The notes under the pieces are model-generated. The model was not told where the DNA came from and ran no database searches. It saw only the letters and a list, made by a program, of their open reading frames with translations. Source: Planctomyces sp. SH-PL62 (GTDB taxonomy: Bacteria; Planctomycetota; Planctomycetia; Planctomycetales; Planctomycetaceae). From it: a stretch of DNA of 37,313 nucleotides. Made by a program: the position numbers and the translations under genes. Where the stretch lies: positions 1-37,313 of the forward strand of contig CAMDEA010000078.1 in NCBI GenBank assembly GCA_945893045.1. Direction: 5' to 3'. Positions within the stretch are counted from its first letter, which is position 1. Each line of letters opens with the position of its first letter. Positions 1 through 8,240 of the stretch are shown in pieces.

Positions 1-1463
1 ACGGAGATGATCTTCTCGAAGATCTCTTGCCCAACTTGCTCAACCGACGTCCCTTCCAGGATGCCGCCGGCGTTGATGTCCATGTCGTCGATCATGCGGT
101 CATACATCGGAGTGTTGGAGGCGATCTTGATGCTCGGTGTCGGCTTGCAACCAAAGCAACTTCCTCGGCCCGTCGTGAAGACCACGACGTTCGCTCCACC
201 AGCCACGAGGCCCGTGACCGAAATGGGGTCGAAGCCCGGCGTGTCCATGAAGACGAATCCCTTGGCCGTGACTGGCTCGGCAAAATCGTAAACGGCATTA
301 AGTGCCGAATGCCCGGCCTTCGCGATCGCTCCCAGCGACTTCTCGTAGATGGTCGTGAGTCCGCCCTTCTTGTTGCCGACTGACGGATTGTTGTCGATCG
401 CGCCGCCGAACTTCGCGACGTACTCCTCCCACCAGCGGATCTGTCGCAGGAGTTTCTCGCCGACTTCGCGAGTCCGAGCGCGGCGGAGCAGCAGGTGCTC
501 GCCACCGTAGATCTCTGGCGTCTCAGCCAAGATCGTCGTCCCGCCGTGAGCGACCAGCAGGTCGCTGGCGATGCCGAGGGCCGGGTTGCAGGTGACTCCG
601 CTGCTGCCGTCGCTACCACCGCAGTTCGTGCCGAGGATGATCTCCGACACCGGGATCGGTTCGCGGCGAACCTGATTCACCTGAGGAAGCATGTCTTTCA
701 ACAGGTCGGTCGCGTAGCGCACCGTTTTCGCGATGCCCCCTTGCTCCTGCATGTTGATGACCAGCGGCCGAGCCGGCTCCGGATCTCCTGGCACTCGTAA
801 TTGAGTCAGATTGTATTTGTCTTGCAGGTACGCTCCCTGAGACGTCTCGCAGCCGAGCCCCACGATCAGGTACGCCCCGATGTTGGGATGTTTGCAGAAG
901 CCAGCGAGTGTCCGAGCCATCAAACGGTGTTCGGTCCCGTCGTAGTCGAAGGCGCACCCCCCCTTGTGGACCAGCGGCACGACGCCGTCGATGTTTGGGA
1001 AGTCGCGCAGCAAGTCCCGATTAAAGCGTTCGGCAATCATCTTCGAGGTCGCGGCCGAGCAGTTCACGGTGCTGACGATCCCGATGTAGTTTCGCGTCGC
1101 CGCTCGGCCATCGAGGCGGCGATAGCCTTGAAACGTGCGGCCGAGAATTGGCGTCGGATCGGGCGGAATGTCGGTGCCGATCGAGTGATCGAGTTGCAGT
1201 TCGCCCGGCTCCATGTTGTGCCGATGGACCCACTCGCCCGGTTCGATGTTTTCCGTCGCGTAGCCGATGACCTGGCCGTAGCGCCGAATCGGCTGTTTCG
1301 GGGTGATCGGTTTCAAAGCAATCTTGTGGCCAAGTTCCACGACCTCTTTGGCCGTGATGTTGTAAGGGCCAATCCGAAAGGCCAAGCCGGCCGGGATCGT
1401 GCGGCGGACGTAGGCGACATTGTCTTCAGGGTTCAACAAGATGGCGGGCGAATCTTGGGACAT
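1..1463 (-). CDS. Altronate/galactarate dehydratase family protein (UxaA family), 3' end cut off
   Basis: The visible 487 codons read as a UxaA/GarD-type dehydratase, an enzyme that removes water from altronate or a related sugar acid in hexuronate breakdown in the cytoplasm. Residues 1-95 form the small SAF-like N-terminal domain (opening MSQDSPAILLNPEDNVAYVR). From about residue 105 the catalytic domain follows, with YRRLDGRAATRNYIG, a conserved NCS segment, HKGGCAFDYDG, a GLGCE motif and, further on, GTNCGGSDGSSG and GRGSCFGCKPTP, all typical of the family. Family members are about 490-520 residues, so little is missing beyond the left edge. The ATG lies just inside an open divergent region shared with a porin. 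Substrate (altronate, galactarate or another aldarate) cannot be decided from the sequence. Confidence 0.9.
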   Translation of the reverse strand, partial: MSQDSPAILLNPEDNVAYVRRTIPAGLAFRIGPYNITAKEVVELGHKIALKPITPKQPIRRYGQVIGYATENIEPGEWVHRHNMEPGELQLDHSIGTDIPPDPTPILGRTFQGYRRLDGRAATRNYIGIVSTVNCSAATSKMIAERFNRDLLRDFPNIDGVVPLVHKGGCAFDYDGTEHRLMARTLAGFCKHPNIGAYLIVGLGCETSQGAYLQDKYNLTQLRVPGDPEPARPLVINMQEQGGIAKTVRYATDLLKDMLPQVNQVRREPIPVSEIILGTNCGGSDGSSGVTCNPALGIASDLLVAHGGTTILAETPEIYGGEHLLLRRARTREVGEKLLRQIRWWEEYVAKFGGAIDNNPSVGNKKGGLTTIYEKSLGAIAKAGHSALNAVYDFAEPVTAKGFVFMDTPGFDPISVTGLVAGGANVVVFTTGRGSCFGCKPTPSIKIASNTPMYDRMIDDMDINAGGILEGTSVEQVGQEIFEKIIS

Positions 1464-1880
1464 CGGCAAGCTCCAAATAGTCTTCTATGTGAGAGTCAAA
1501 TGAGTCGGCGGAAAGTAGCGAGTCGGCGATGCGACTCCAAGTTGCGGCCCCAGCACGACGCGCCAGCGAGTGGTTGCTCGCGAAAAACCACTCGCTGGCG
1601 CGTCGTGCTGGAATCGCGAGATCGGATCGGCAGAGTTTGCCGCCACGTTTGTCAGACTTTGACGGTCGTAGCGATGGCTCGTCTTAACATTGTTAAGAAC
1701 CGTCACTCTCAACCGAGCCGGATTCGCCGGTGAAACGGATCCTCCCGATGGTTACTTTCGTGACGATTGTCGAGCCCGCCGCGAACTGCGACGACTTTCT
1801 TGGCGATCCACCGTTGTTTTGATTCAAGCCGCGAAAGGATTCGCGGCTGGTAATTCATTGAATGCGAAAGGACTCGCGAC
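1464..1880. other. Divergent intergenic region between dehydratase and porin
   Basis: This gap of about 420 bp holds no convincing gene; short frames in it cross the inverted repeats. It must carry promoters for both flanking genes, but I see no strong -35/-10 pair. Two dyads are visible: a 26-bp perfect inverted repeat (1550-1611, listed separately) and a short hairpin at 1828-1847 (gccgcgaa/ttcgcggc, 4-nt loop) about 33 bp before the porin start, where it would lie in the porin leader. Confidence 0.6.
1550..1611. repeat. 26-bp perfect inverted repeat, 10-nt loop
   Basis: Arms 1550-1575 and 1586-1611 are exact reverse complements (left arm begins ccagcacgacgcgccagcga), with loop gctcgcgaaa. 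No T-tract follows on either side, so it is not a standard intrinsic terminator. It resembles the long palindromic units seen at other gene boundaries in this window, but its arm sequence is different. Confidence 0.85.
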
Positions 1881-3491
1881 ATGATCAATCTGCGCAAGCA
1901 TCTGACGTGGCTGTGCTCGGCCAGCTTGTGGTGTGGCACGGCGGCTTGGGCGGTAGAGCCTGTCATTTCAGGCCCGACGAGATCCGATCAAGAACCAGCA
2001 CGACTTCCGGCCGAATCGGAAGCTCCGGCGTTGGGAATCCGCGCGATTGATCCGGCCGACTACTGGCAACGGCTCGAGCGAGCCGAAGCGCAGATCGCCG
2101 AGTTGCAGACGCAAAATCAAACGCTGCGCGAATCGTCGTCGCCGATCCAACAGGCCGGCTTCAATCCGCTGCACATGGCTCCGCTGTTCCTGGCGCATGA
2201 TCCCGAAATTGGGATCGTGCGCGAGCAGTCCTACTCGTCCTTGGTGATGGACGCTCCCAAGGATCCAAGTAAACCGGAGGCTCCCAAACCCAAGAAGTGG
2301 TACGACAAGATGAGTCTCAAGGGATATGCGCAGTTCCGGTTGAACGAGGAAACGCACAGTGAGGATGGGTCCGCGCCGGCGCAATACGTTGGTGATCGGT
2401 CATTGAGTGACAATCAAAACTTTCTGATTCGACGTGCCCGTATCATCTTCTCGGGCGATGTCCATGAACGCGTTTATGTTTACATGCAGACGGACTTTGC
2501 CTCCTCAGGTGCCGACCCAAACAATCAATTCGCTCAGATTCGCGACTGGTACGGCGACTTTTATCTCGACGACCAGAAGGAGCTTCGTGTTCGAGTTGGG
2601 CAGTCGAAAGTCCTCTACGGCTGGGAGAACCTCCAATCCAGTTCGAACCGAGTGGTGTTCGATCGCAACGATGCGTTCAACAGCGCGGTCCGCAACGAGC
2701 GCGATTTGGGTGTGGCCTTCTTTTACACACCAACCTGGGCACAAGACTTTTTTAAGGAGGTGCTGGAGAAGGGCTACAAGGGGACCGGCAACTATGGAAT
2801 GCTTGGCCTCATGTTGTACAACGGTCAGGGAGGCTCGTTCATTGAAGCCAATGACGATGTGCATATCGCCGCGCGAGCCACGCTGCCGCTGACGTTCGAG
2901 AACGGTCAGCACATGGAACTCAGCATCCAAGGCTACACGGGTGAGTATGCCGTGACCGGCTCGACAATCTCTCCGCTGGGCGTCGGCACATTGACACCCG
3001 ACGGGACGGTAGCCACTTCGGGAGCTGGCATCGGCGGGAATGCTGCCGCCGACCGCGACGGCTGGAACGACGAACGGCTTGGCGGTTCATTCGTCTGGTA
3101 TCCCCAGCCGTTTGGTTTCCAAACCGAATGGACGATCGGCCGCGGTCCGGCCTTGAATGCTGCTCAAACCGCACTCGAAGAACGAGCCTTGTACGGCGGT
3201 TACGCGACACTGCTTTACAAGCACGATACCGAATGTTGGGGAACGTTCTTTCCCTACGTGCGATACCAGTACTTTAAGGGTGGCTACAAGTCCGAGCGCA
3301 ACGCTCCATACGTCAACATCAATGAGTGGGAGTTCGGCACAGAATGGCAGATCAACCCGGCGGCCGAGTTAACTCTCGCCTACCTGATCACCGACCGCAC
3401 CAACACGACTGCCATCAGCACCGCCGGAACCACGTCATACGGTCAGTTCGACGGACAAGCCCTGCGTTTGCAGTTTCAGATCAACTATTAA
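1881..3491 (+). CDS. OprP/OprO-like outer-membrane porin
   Basis: This 536-residue protein has a signal peptide (basic MINLRKH, hydrophobic stretch, AWA-V cleavage near residue 24). A coiled-coil segment follows at about residues 60-85 (YWQRLERAEAQIAELQTQNQ), as in porins with a periplasmic coiled coil. The rest alternates polar and aromatic residues as in a beta-barrel (SLKGYAQFRLNEE, FLIRRARIIFSGDV, VYVYMQTDF, LRVRVGQSKVLYGWEN) and ends in an aromatic residue (QFQINY), matching the outer-membrane insertion signal. This is the phosphate-selective porin O/P family pattern. The family name suggests anion passage, but specificity in planctomycetes is not established. A terminator-like hairpin follows the stop, so it is probably transcribed alone. 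Confidence 0.88.
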   Translation: MINLRKHLTWLCSASLWCGTAAWAVEPVISGPTRSDQEPARLPAESEAPALGIRAIDPADYWQRLERAEAQIAELQTQNQTLRESSSPIQQAGFNPLHMAPLFLAHDPEIGIVREQSYSSLVMDAPKDPSKPEAPKPKKWYDKMSLKGYAQFRLNEETHSEDGSAPAQYVGDRSLSDNQNFLIRRARIIFSGDVHERVYVYMQTDFASSGADPNNQFAQIRDWYGDFYLDDQKELRVRVGQSKVLYGWENLQSSSNRVVFDRNDAFNSAVRNERDLGVAFFYTPTWAQDFFKEVLEKGYKGTGNYGMLGLMLYNGQGGSFIEANDDVHIAARATLPLTFENGQHMELSIQGYTGEYAVTGSTISPLGVGTLTPDGTVATSGAGIGGNAAADRDGWNDERLGGSFVWYPQPFGFQTEWTIGRGPALNAAQTALEERALYGGYATLLYKHDTECWGTFFPYVRYQYFKGGYKSERNAPYVNINEWEFGTEWQINPAAELTLAYLITDRTNTTAISTAGTTSYGQFDGQALRLQFQINY

Positions 3492-3522
3492 GGATTCAAG
3501 TCGTTCAACTCAGATACGAGAA

Positions 3523-3564
3523 AACCTCGCGAGCGACACGGATTTGTGTGCGGCTCGCGAGGTT
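3523..3564. terminator. Terminator-like hairpin between convergent genes
   Basis: Arms aacctcgcgagc (3523-3534) and gctcgcgaggtt (3553-3564) pair over 12 bp with an 18-nt loop. They lie between the porin stop (3491) and the end of the convergent dipeptidase (3601). There is only a weak T-rich stretch (cattattt) after it, so a bidirectional terminator is plausible but not proven. Confidence 0.55.
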
Positions 3565-3600
3565 CATTATTTCGCAGAGCAGAACTGTTGCACCAGAAAA

Positions 3601-4878
3601 CTACTCACCACCGGCAGCGGCAGTGGCCGGAGGCGTCACTGCAGGAGAATCGCTCTTCGCGACGGACTCAACTTCGCGGAACACTCGCTGAGCGTTTCCG
3701 CCGAGCACCTTCTGAATCTGCTCGTGCGAGTAGCCGCGATTCAGCATCTCTTGTGTGAGGTGCGGAAAGCACGACACGTCTTCCAGATTCTGCGGGAGGC
3801 TCACGACACCGTCGAAATTTGAGCCGAGTCCGACGTGGTCGAATCCAGCCACTTTGCCGATGTGGTCGATGTGATCCACGACGTCCTTCACGCTGGTCGT
3901 GGGCAGCGGATGCTCCTTGAGCCAGGCCACAAGAGCAACTTGGAATTGCTCGTCCGTCTTGAACGACTTGCGGAGGTCAGCGGCGGCTTTCGTCCGCTTC
4001 TCATAGGCTTTGACGGTCTCGGCGGTGAGGAATCCCGAATAGAAGTTGACCATCACGACGCCACCATTCTTCGCGACTGCTTTCAGGACGTCGTCCGAAA
4101 CATTGCGCGGGTGCGGAGCCAGCTTGTGTGCTCCGGTGTGCGAGAAGATCACTGGAGCCTTGCTGAGAGCCAGCGTGTCCAGCGCGGTTTCTTCCGAGGC
4201 GTGCGACAAGTCGATGACCATGCCGAGCCGATTCATCTCGGCCACGACTTGCTCGCCGAATTTCGCAAGCCCCTTGTGCTTGGCCTTGTCGAGCGCGGCA
4301 TCGGCCCAGTCGGTCGTATCGTCGTGAGTCAGAGCCAGGCAGCGTGCTCCGGCTTTGAAGTATGTTTGCAGCACGACCAGCGAGCTTTCGATCGCGTTGC
4401 CCCCTTCGACGGCAATCAGTGCGGAGACCTTGTCGGCCTTGTGAATGCGGTCGAGGTCAGCGGTCGAGCCAGCCCACTCGATCGCGTCCGAGTGGCGTTT
4501 CACCAGTCGGGCGATCTGGTCGATTTGCTCCAGCGTCTCGCGGACGGCGGTTCCCTTTTTCACGCTGTCGGCGGAAACGTAGGTGGCAAAGAACTCGGCC
4601 CCAACGCCACCGCGACGCAGACGCGGGATGTCCGTGTGCAACTTCGACTGCGGTGCATTCAGATCGACGGAATCCGCAGTCAGGTCCGGCCGCTTGCGAA
4701 GCTGCATGGCCAAGTTGTTGTGTCCATCGAACACGAACGACTGACGGTGCAGCGTCAGCGCCTCATCCGTCATCCGAGTTGGCTCCGCGGCCATGCCGAT
4801 GACACAGCTCAAAACAATGCCGCTCAACAGTGCGAGCGAACGAGATCGGCTCAACAATTCGCCAAAAGGTCGGATCAT
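3601..4878 (-). CDS. Secreted membrane dipeptidase-like protein (peptidase family M19)
   Basis: A 425-residue protein of the renal/membrane dipeptidase family (zinc TIM-barrel enzymes that cleave dipeptides), preceded by a signal peptide (LALLSGIVLSCVIGMAAE). Aligning by spacing with human renal dipeptidase ligands His20, Asp22, Glu125, His198, His219 and Arg230 gives His53, Asn55, Glu158, His226, His247 and Arg258. The spacings 105, 21 and 11 match exactly. The Asp22 equivalent is Asn (DGHNN instead of DGHND), and the later GSDFDG motif reads GSNFDG. Activity may therefore be altered. ATG 4878 is preferred over a GTG one codon upstream because of its spacing to an upstream GGGG stretch. It is transcribed divergently from the next porin. 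Confidence 0.9.
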   Translation of the reverse strand: MIRPFGELLSRSRSLALLSGIVLSCVIGMAAEPTRMTDEALTLHRQSFVFDGHNNLAMQLRKRPDLTADSVDLNAPQSKLHTDIPRLRRGGVGAEFFATYVSADSVKKGTAVRETLEQIDQIARLVKRHSDAIEWAGSTADLDRIHKADKVSALIAVEGGNAIESSLVVLQTYFKAGARCLALTHDDTTDWADAALDKAKHKGLAKFGEQVVAEMNRLGMVIDLSHASEETALDTLALSKAPVIFSHTGAHKLAPHPRNVSDDVLKAVAKNGGVVMVNFYSGFLTAETVKAYEKRTKAAADLRKSFKTDEQFQVALVAWLKEHPLPTTSVKDVVDHIDHIGKVAGFDHVGLGSNFDGVVSLPQNLEDVSCFPHLTQEMLNRGYSHEQIQKVLGGNAQRVFREVESVAKSDSPAVTPPATAAAGGE

Positions 4879-5223
4879 CACAACGCCCCTGTTTCGTTGT
4901 CGAAGCCCGCCCTTTGTGCCGTCGCGCGTGCAACGTCTCCGAACAAAAGCCGAACTTCACACGGCGGGATTTTGGGGCGCTTTGTTAGTTTTCCGTGAAG
5001 GCTGCGTGAGGTCTTTGCGTAGAGTGTGGCCGTCGCTGCCAGCGTCAGCGGCGAATGCAGGCAGCACCCACCACGGCTGTTAAACCTTTCCGGTTATGAC
5101 GATCGGGAGATGGCCTCAACCTTAAAACCGCTTCATTCGGCAGAGATTCGTTCGTCGGAACAACCGGCACGTCCGATTCCTTGAGAAGACTCGACGATCC
5201 GTTTCGAGCCAGGGAATCCGGAA
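4879..5223. other. Divergent intergenic region, no gene seen
   Basis: About 345 bp between the dipeptidase start and the second porin start. I find no protein-coding signal that stands above the frame shadows. It should contain the two outward promoters, but no clear consensus promoter or long dyad was recognised. Confidence 0.5.
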
Positions 5224-6786
5224 ATGAGCAACCTGAGACGACTGTTTTTGACCGGTGTGTGCTGTGCGACTTTGTGGGGCGGCTCGCTGCTGAGTGCCGA
5301 GCCGCCGATGCCGTTCGTGCCCCAATTCCAAACCGAGAACAGCGACGTCACGCAGCGGTTGGACCAGTTGCAGCAACGGCTCGAACGGCTTGAGGCGGAA
5401 AACGGGCAGCTCAAACAGTCGCTGCATCTGACTGTAGAACCGCAGGAGGTGACTCCGGCCAATGCGGAGGATTGGAACGCGAACCTCTACCCGAGTTCTG
5501 CCGCTCCCACCAGCGGACAACCGTCTGCCAGCGAATGGGATATCCATTGGAGAAACGGCGTTTGGTTCGAGTCCAAGGACAAAGCCTTCAAATTGCACGT
5601 CGGTGGACGAACGCAGATTGACGGAGCTTGGGTGAACGCCGAAGACGACGTGCAGTTCGGTGCCGGCGGCATCGGTGCGGCGAATGATGCGGTCAACTTT
5701 CGCCGCGGACGGTTTGCTCTCGAGGGCTTAGTGTGGGATTCGGTGGAGTTCAATTTCGAGTGGGACTTCATCAACACGTTCGATGCGCAACGCACGGATC
5801 CAGGAGTTCCATTAGCTGCGAACACTCCCGTGCCGACGGACTTGTGGATCGGCTTAACAAAGGTTCCGATCATCGGCCACTTCCGCATCGGCAACTTGAA
5901 ACCGCCGATCAGCTTCGAGCACTTGACGAGCAGCCGGTTCCTCAACTTCATGGAACGCTCGCTGGCGTTCGATTCGTTCATTGAAGGCGGAAACAACGGA
6001 TTCCGGCCCGGCATGATGGCCTTCGACAACTACGCCGGTGATCGAGGTTCGTGGCAGTTTGGGCTTTTCAAGAACAACACCGGCGTCTTCGGTTGGAATG
6101 TTGGCGATGGCGAATACGACGTCACCGGCCGCATGACCTACTTGCCGTGGGCCACCGACGACAACCGCTGCTTGTTGCACCTCGGCTTAGGTGCCAGTCA
6201 TCGGAGTCTGGATGATGGCCTGGTCCGGTATCGCTCACGAACTTCGATTCGCAACGGCCCAGCGGTGTTGCACAACATCGTCGCTCAGGCGCGGCTGGCG
6301 GGAGATCGGCAAACACTGTTGGTTCCCGAACTGGTCATGAACTACGACTCGTGGACGCTGCAAGCGGAGTATCAGGCGAGCTGGACGCACAACGCTGTCG
6401 AGACTTTTCCCGTTGCGAGCGCCGACCCATTGGGCACCGTCTTCTTCCAAGGCGGCTATGTCGAACTGTTGTATTTCCTGACCGGCGAACACCGGGCCTA
6501 CGACCGCAAGCAGGCTCGTTTCGACCGCGTGACGCCGCACGAGAACTTTTCGTGGTGCAAAGGTGGCGGGGCATGGCAACTGGGAGCTCGATACTCGCGC
6601 ATCGACCTCAAGGACTCCGGCATCAACGGCAGCGTGGTGGATGATTTCACCGCTGGCCTGAATTGGTTCCTGAACCCGAACGCGAAGGTCCAATTCAACT
6701 ACTCCATCGCCTTCCGAGACGCCGCCGGCAACACGAGCGACGGCTCGATCCAGGAAGCCGGCTTCCGCGTGGCGTTTGACTTTTAG
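5224..6786 (+). CDS. OprP/OprO-like outer-membrane porin (second copy)
   Basis: A 520-residue porin of the phosphate-selective O/P family. It has a signal peptide (MSNLRRLFLTGVCCATLWGG, cleavage near LLSAE). A short coiled coil follows at about residues 40-67 (VTQRLDQLQQRLERLEAENG). The barrel has the family pattern VGGRTQIDGAW, FRRGRFALEG, EFNFEWDFIN and FRIGNLKPPISFEHLTSSRF, and it ends in FRVAFDF with a terminal Phe for barrel assembly. It shares family and layout with the porin at 1.9-3.5 kb and the one at 23.9-25.3 kb, but the three are clearly diverged, so this is not a recent tandem duplication. The stop overlaps the stop of the convergent response regulator by 4 nt, leaving no room for a separate terminator. 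Confidence 0.9.
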   Translation: MSNLRRLFLTGVCCATLWGGSLLSAEPPMPFVPQFQTENSDVTQRLDQLQQRLERLEAENGQLKQSLHLTVEPQEVTPANAEDWNANLYPSSAAPTSGQPSASEWDIHWRNGVWFESKDKAFKLHVGGRTQIDGAWVNAEDDVQFGAGGIGAANDAVNFRRGRFALEGLVWDSVEFNFEWDFINTFDAQRTDPGVPLAANTPVPTDLWIGLTKVPIIGHFRIGNLKPPISFEHLTSSRFLNFMERSLAFDSFIEGGNNGFRPGMMAFDNYAGDRGSWQFGLFKNNTGVFGWNVGDGEYDVTGRMTYLPWATDDNRCLLHLGLGASHRSLDDGLVRYRSRTSIRNGPAVLHNIVAQARLAGDRQTLLVPELVMNYDSWTLQAEYQASWTHNAVETFPVASADPLGTVFFQGGYVELLYFLTGEHRAYDRKQARFDRVTPHENFSWCKGGGAWQLGARYSRIDLKDSGINGSVVDDFTAGLNWFLNPNAKVQFNYSIAFRDAAGNTSDGSIQEAGFRVAFDF

Positions 6787-8240
6787 ACACGATCGGCATC
6801 GGATGAGACGACTTTCTCGACGGTCAGTCCCAACGCTCGCAGTTTGGTGCGGAGTGTTGGGCGGCTGAGTCCCAGCAGCGTCGCGGCGTTGGATTGGTGG
6901 CCGCTCGATTGGGCCAAGGCGCGGGCCAGCAGCAGGCGATCGAGATACTCGATCGCGCGGCGGTAGAGGTCGGTGTCTCGGTTCGCCAATGTGGATTCAA
7001 TGAACGCGCCAAGTTGCGTCCAGTCGTCGGCCGCGATCTTTGGCACTGTGACGGTTTCGGAATCGGCAACCGGAGCGGACTGCAATTCCGGCGGCAGGAA
7101 CTGTGGCAGCAGCACCAATCCGGCGGACGCGATCAAGGCTTCGCGCAGGACCGATTGCAGTTCGCGGATATTGCCGGGCCATGCGTAGCGTTGCAGCAAG
7201 TCGAGCGATTCGGGTGAGATCGTCTGCACGCTGGTTCCGAGTTGGCGATTGAGCCGGAACAAGAAATAATGAGCCAGTTCCGGGATGTCTTCGGTCCGTT
7301 CGCGCAGCGGCGGCAAGTGAATCGTGACTCCTTTCAGGCGGTAGAACAGGTCGCGGCGGAAACGGTTTTGTTCGATCAGCGCGGCGAGATTCTGGTTCGT
7401 CGCCGCGATGACACGCACATTGACACGCACGGTTTCGTTGCCACCGACTCGCTCGAACGAGCCTTCTTGCAGCACGCGGAGCAGTTTGACTTGCGTGGCT
7501 TGCGGCATGTCGCCGGCTTCGTCCAGGAACAGCGTGCCGCCGTTGCATTGCTCGAACTTGCCGATGCGTTGGCGTTCGGCTCCGGTGAACGAACCGCGTT
7601 CGTGGCCGAACAGTTCGCTGTCGAGCAGGCTTTCGGCGATCGCTCCGCAGTTGATGGCGAGAAACGGCCGCTCGGCACGGCGGCTGTGCTGATAGAGTGC
7701 GCGGGCCACTAGCTCCTTGCCCGTGCCGCTCTCGCCGAGAATCAATACGTTGACATCTTGCGGAGCGACGCGGCCGATCTGTTTGAAGACCAACTGCATG
7801 GCCGCGCCGCTGCCAATGAGTTGTTCCGGTGCTTCGGTCGCGTTGGCGGATTCGACGACCGTGGGCACGCGCATCAAGCGGCTGATCTCGAACGCCTGGA
7901 GCACCACTTCGCGCAGCCGCGTGAAGTCCAGTGGTTTGACGAGGTACTCGAACGCTCCCAGCTTCATGGCCTCGATCGCCGTGTCCGCCGTGCCGTGACC
8001 GGTGATGAAGATGACCAGCAGCTTGGGGTCGATGCTCCGCAGTTCGTGGAACAGTTCTAAACCGGAGCGTTGTCCCAAACGAATATCGAGCAGCACAACG
8101 TCCGGCTGCTCGGCGCGGACGAGTTCGGTCGCGGTCTCGAAGGTCTCGGCCGACAGCACTTGCAACGGCTGATCGGCGAAGACTTCGCGGATCGTGTAAT
8201 GGATGTGCGATTCGTCATCCACCAGCAACAGCGTGGGCAT
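6783..8240 (-). CDS. NtrC-family sigma-54-dependent response regulator
   Basis: The 485-residue protein has the full activator layout. The receiver domain (residues 1-120) has acidic pair D8/D9, phospho-acceptor D52 (VVLLDIRLG), T80 and K102 (YLVKP). The AAA+ domain (about 138-375) has Walker A GESGTGKE and Walker B GGTLFLDEAGD. A Fis-type helix-turn-helix lies at the C-terminus (AATLLGLSRPTLRTKLRALG). The sigma-54 contact loop reads GSFTGA instead of the usual GAFTGA. ATG 8240 is chosen because GGAAG lies 5 nt upstream and the product then begins directly with MPTLLLVDDE; an upstream in-frame start would add 15 unrelated residues. It overlaps the kinase stop by 26 nt, so kinase and regulator are a cognate, translationally linked pair. 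Two sigma-54 promoter matches near 12.8 and 13.07 kb are likely targets. Confidence 0.95.
   Translation of the reverse strand: MPTLLLVDDESHIHYTIREVFADQPLQVLSAETFETATELVRAEQPDVVLLDIRLGQRSGLELFHELRSIDPKLLVIFITGHGTADTAIEAMKLGAFEYLVKPLDFTRLREVVLQAFEISRLMRVPTVVESANATEAPEQLIGSGAAMQLVFKQIGRVAPQDVNVLILGESGTGKELVARALYQHSRRAERPFLAINCGAIAESLLDSELFGHERGSFTGAERQRIGKFEQCNGGTLFLDEAGDMPQATQVKLLRVLQEGSFERVGGNETVRVNVRVIAATNQNLAALIEQNRFRRDLFYRLKGVTIHLPPLRERTEDIPELAHYFLFRLNRQLGTSVQTISPESLDLLQRYAWPGNIRELQSVLREALIASAGLVLLPQFLPPELQSAPVADSETVTVPKIAADDWTQLGAFIESTLANRDTDLYRRAIEYLDRLLLARALAQSSGHQSNAATLLGLSRPTLRTKLRALGLTVEKVVSSDADRV

Noticed and set aside
801..1733. Plus-strand frame of 310 codons opposite the UxaA-family gene
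   Set aside because: It runs through the perfect inverted repeat and is antisense to conserved dehydratase motifs.
3835..4998. Long plus-strand frame of 387 codons opposite the dipeptidase
   Set aside because: It is the antisense shadow of a well-supported M19 gene, lacks any domain or signal peptide and has an Arg/His/Val-rich composition typical of shadows in GC-rich DNA.
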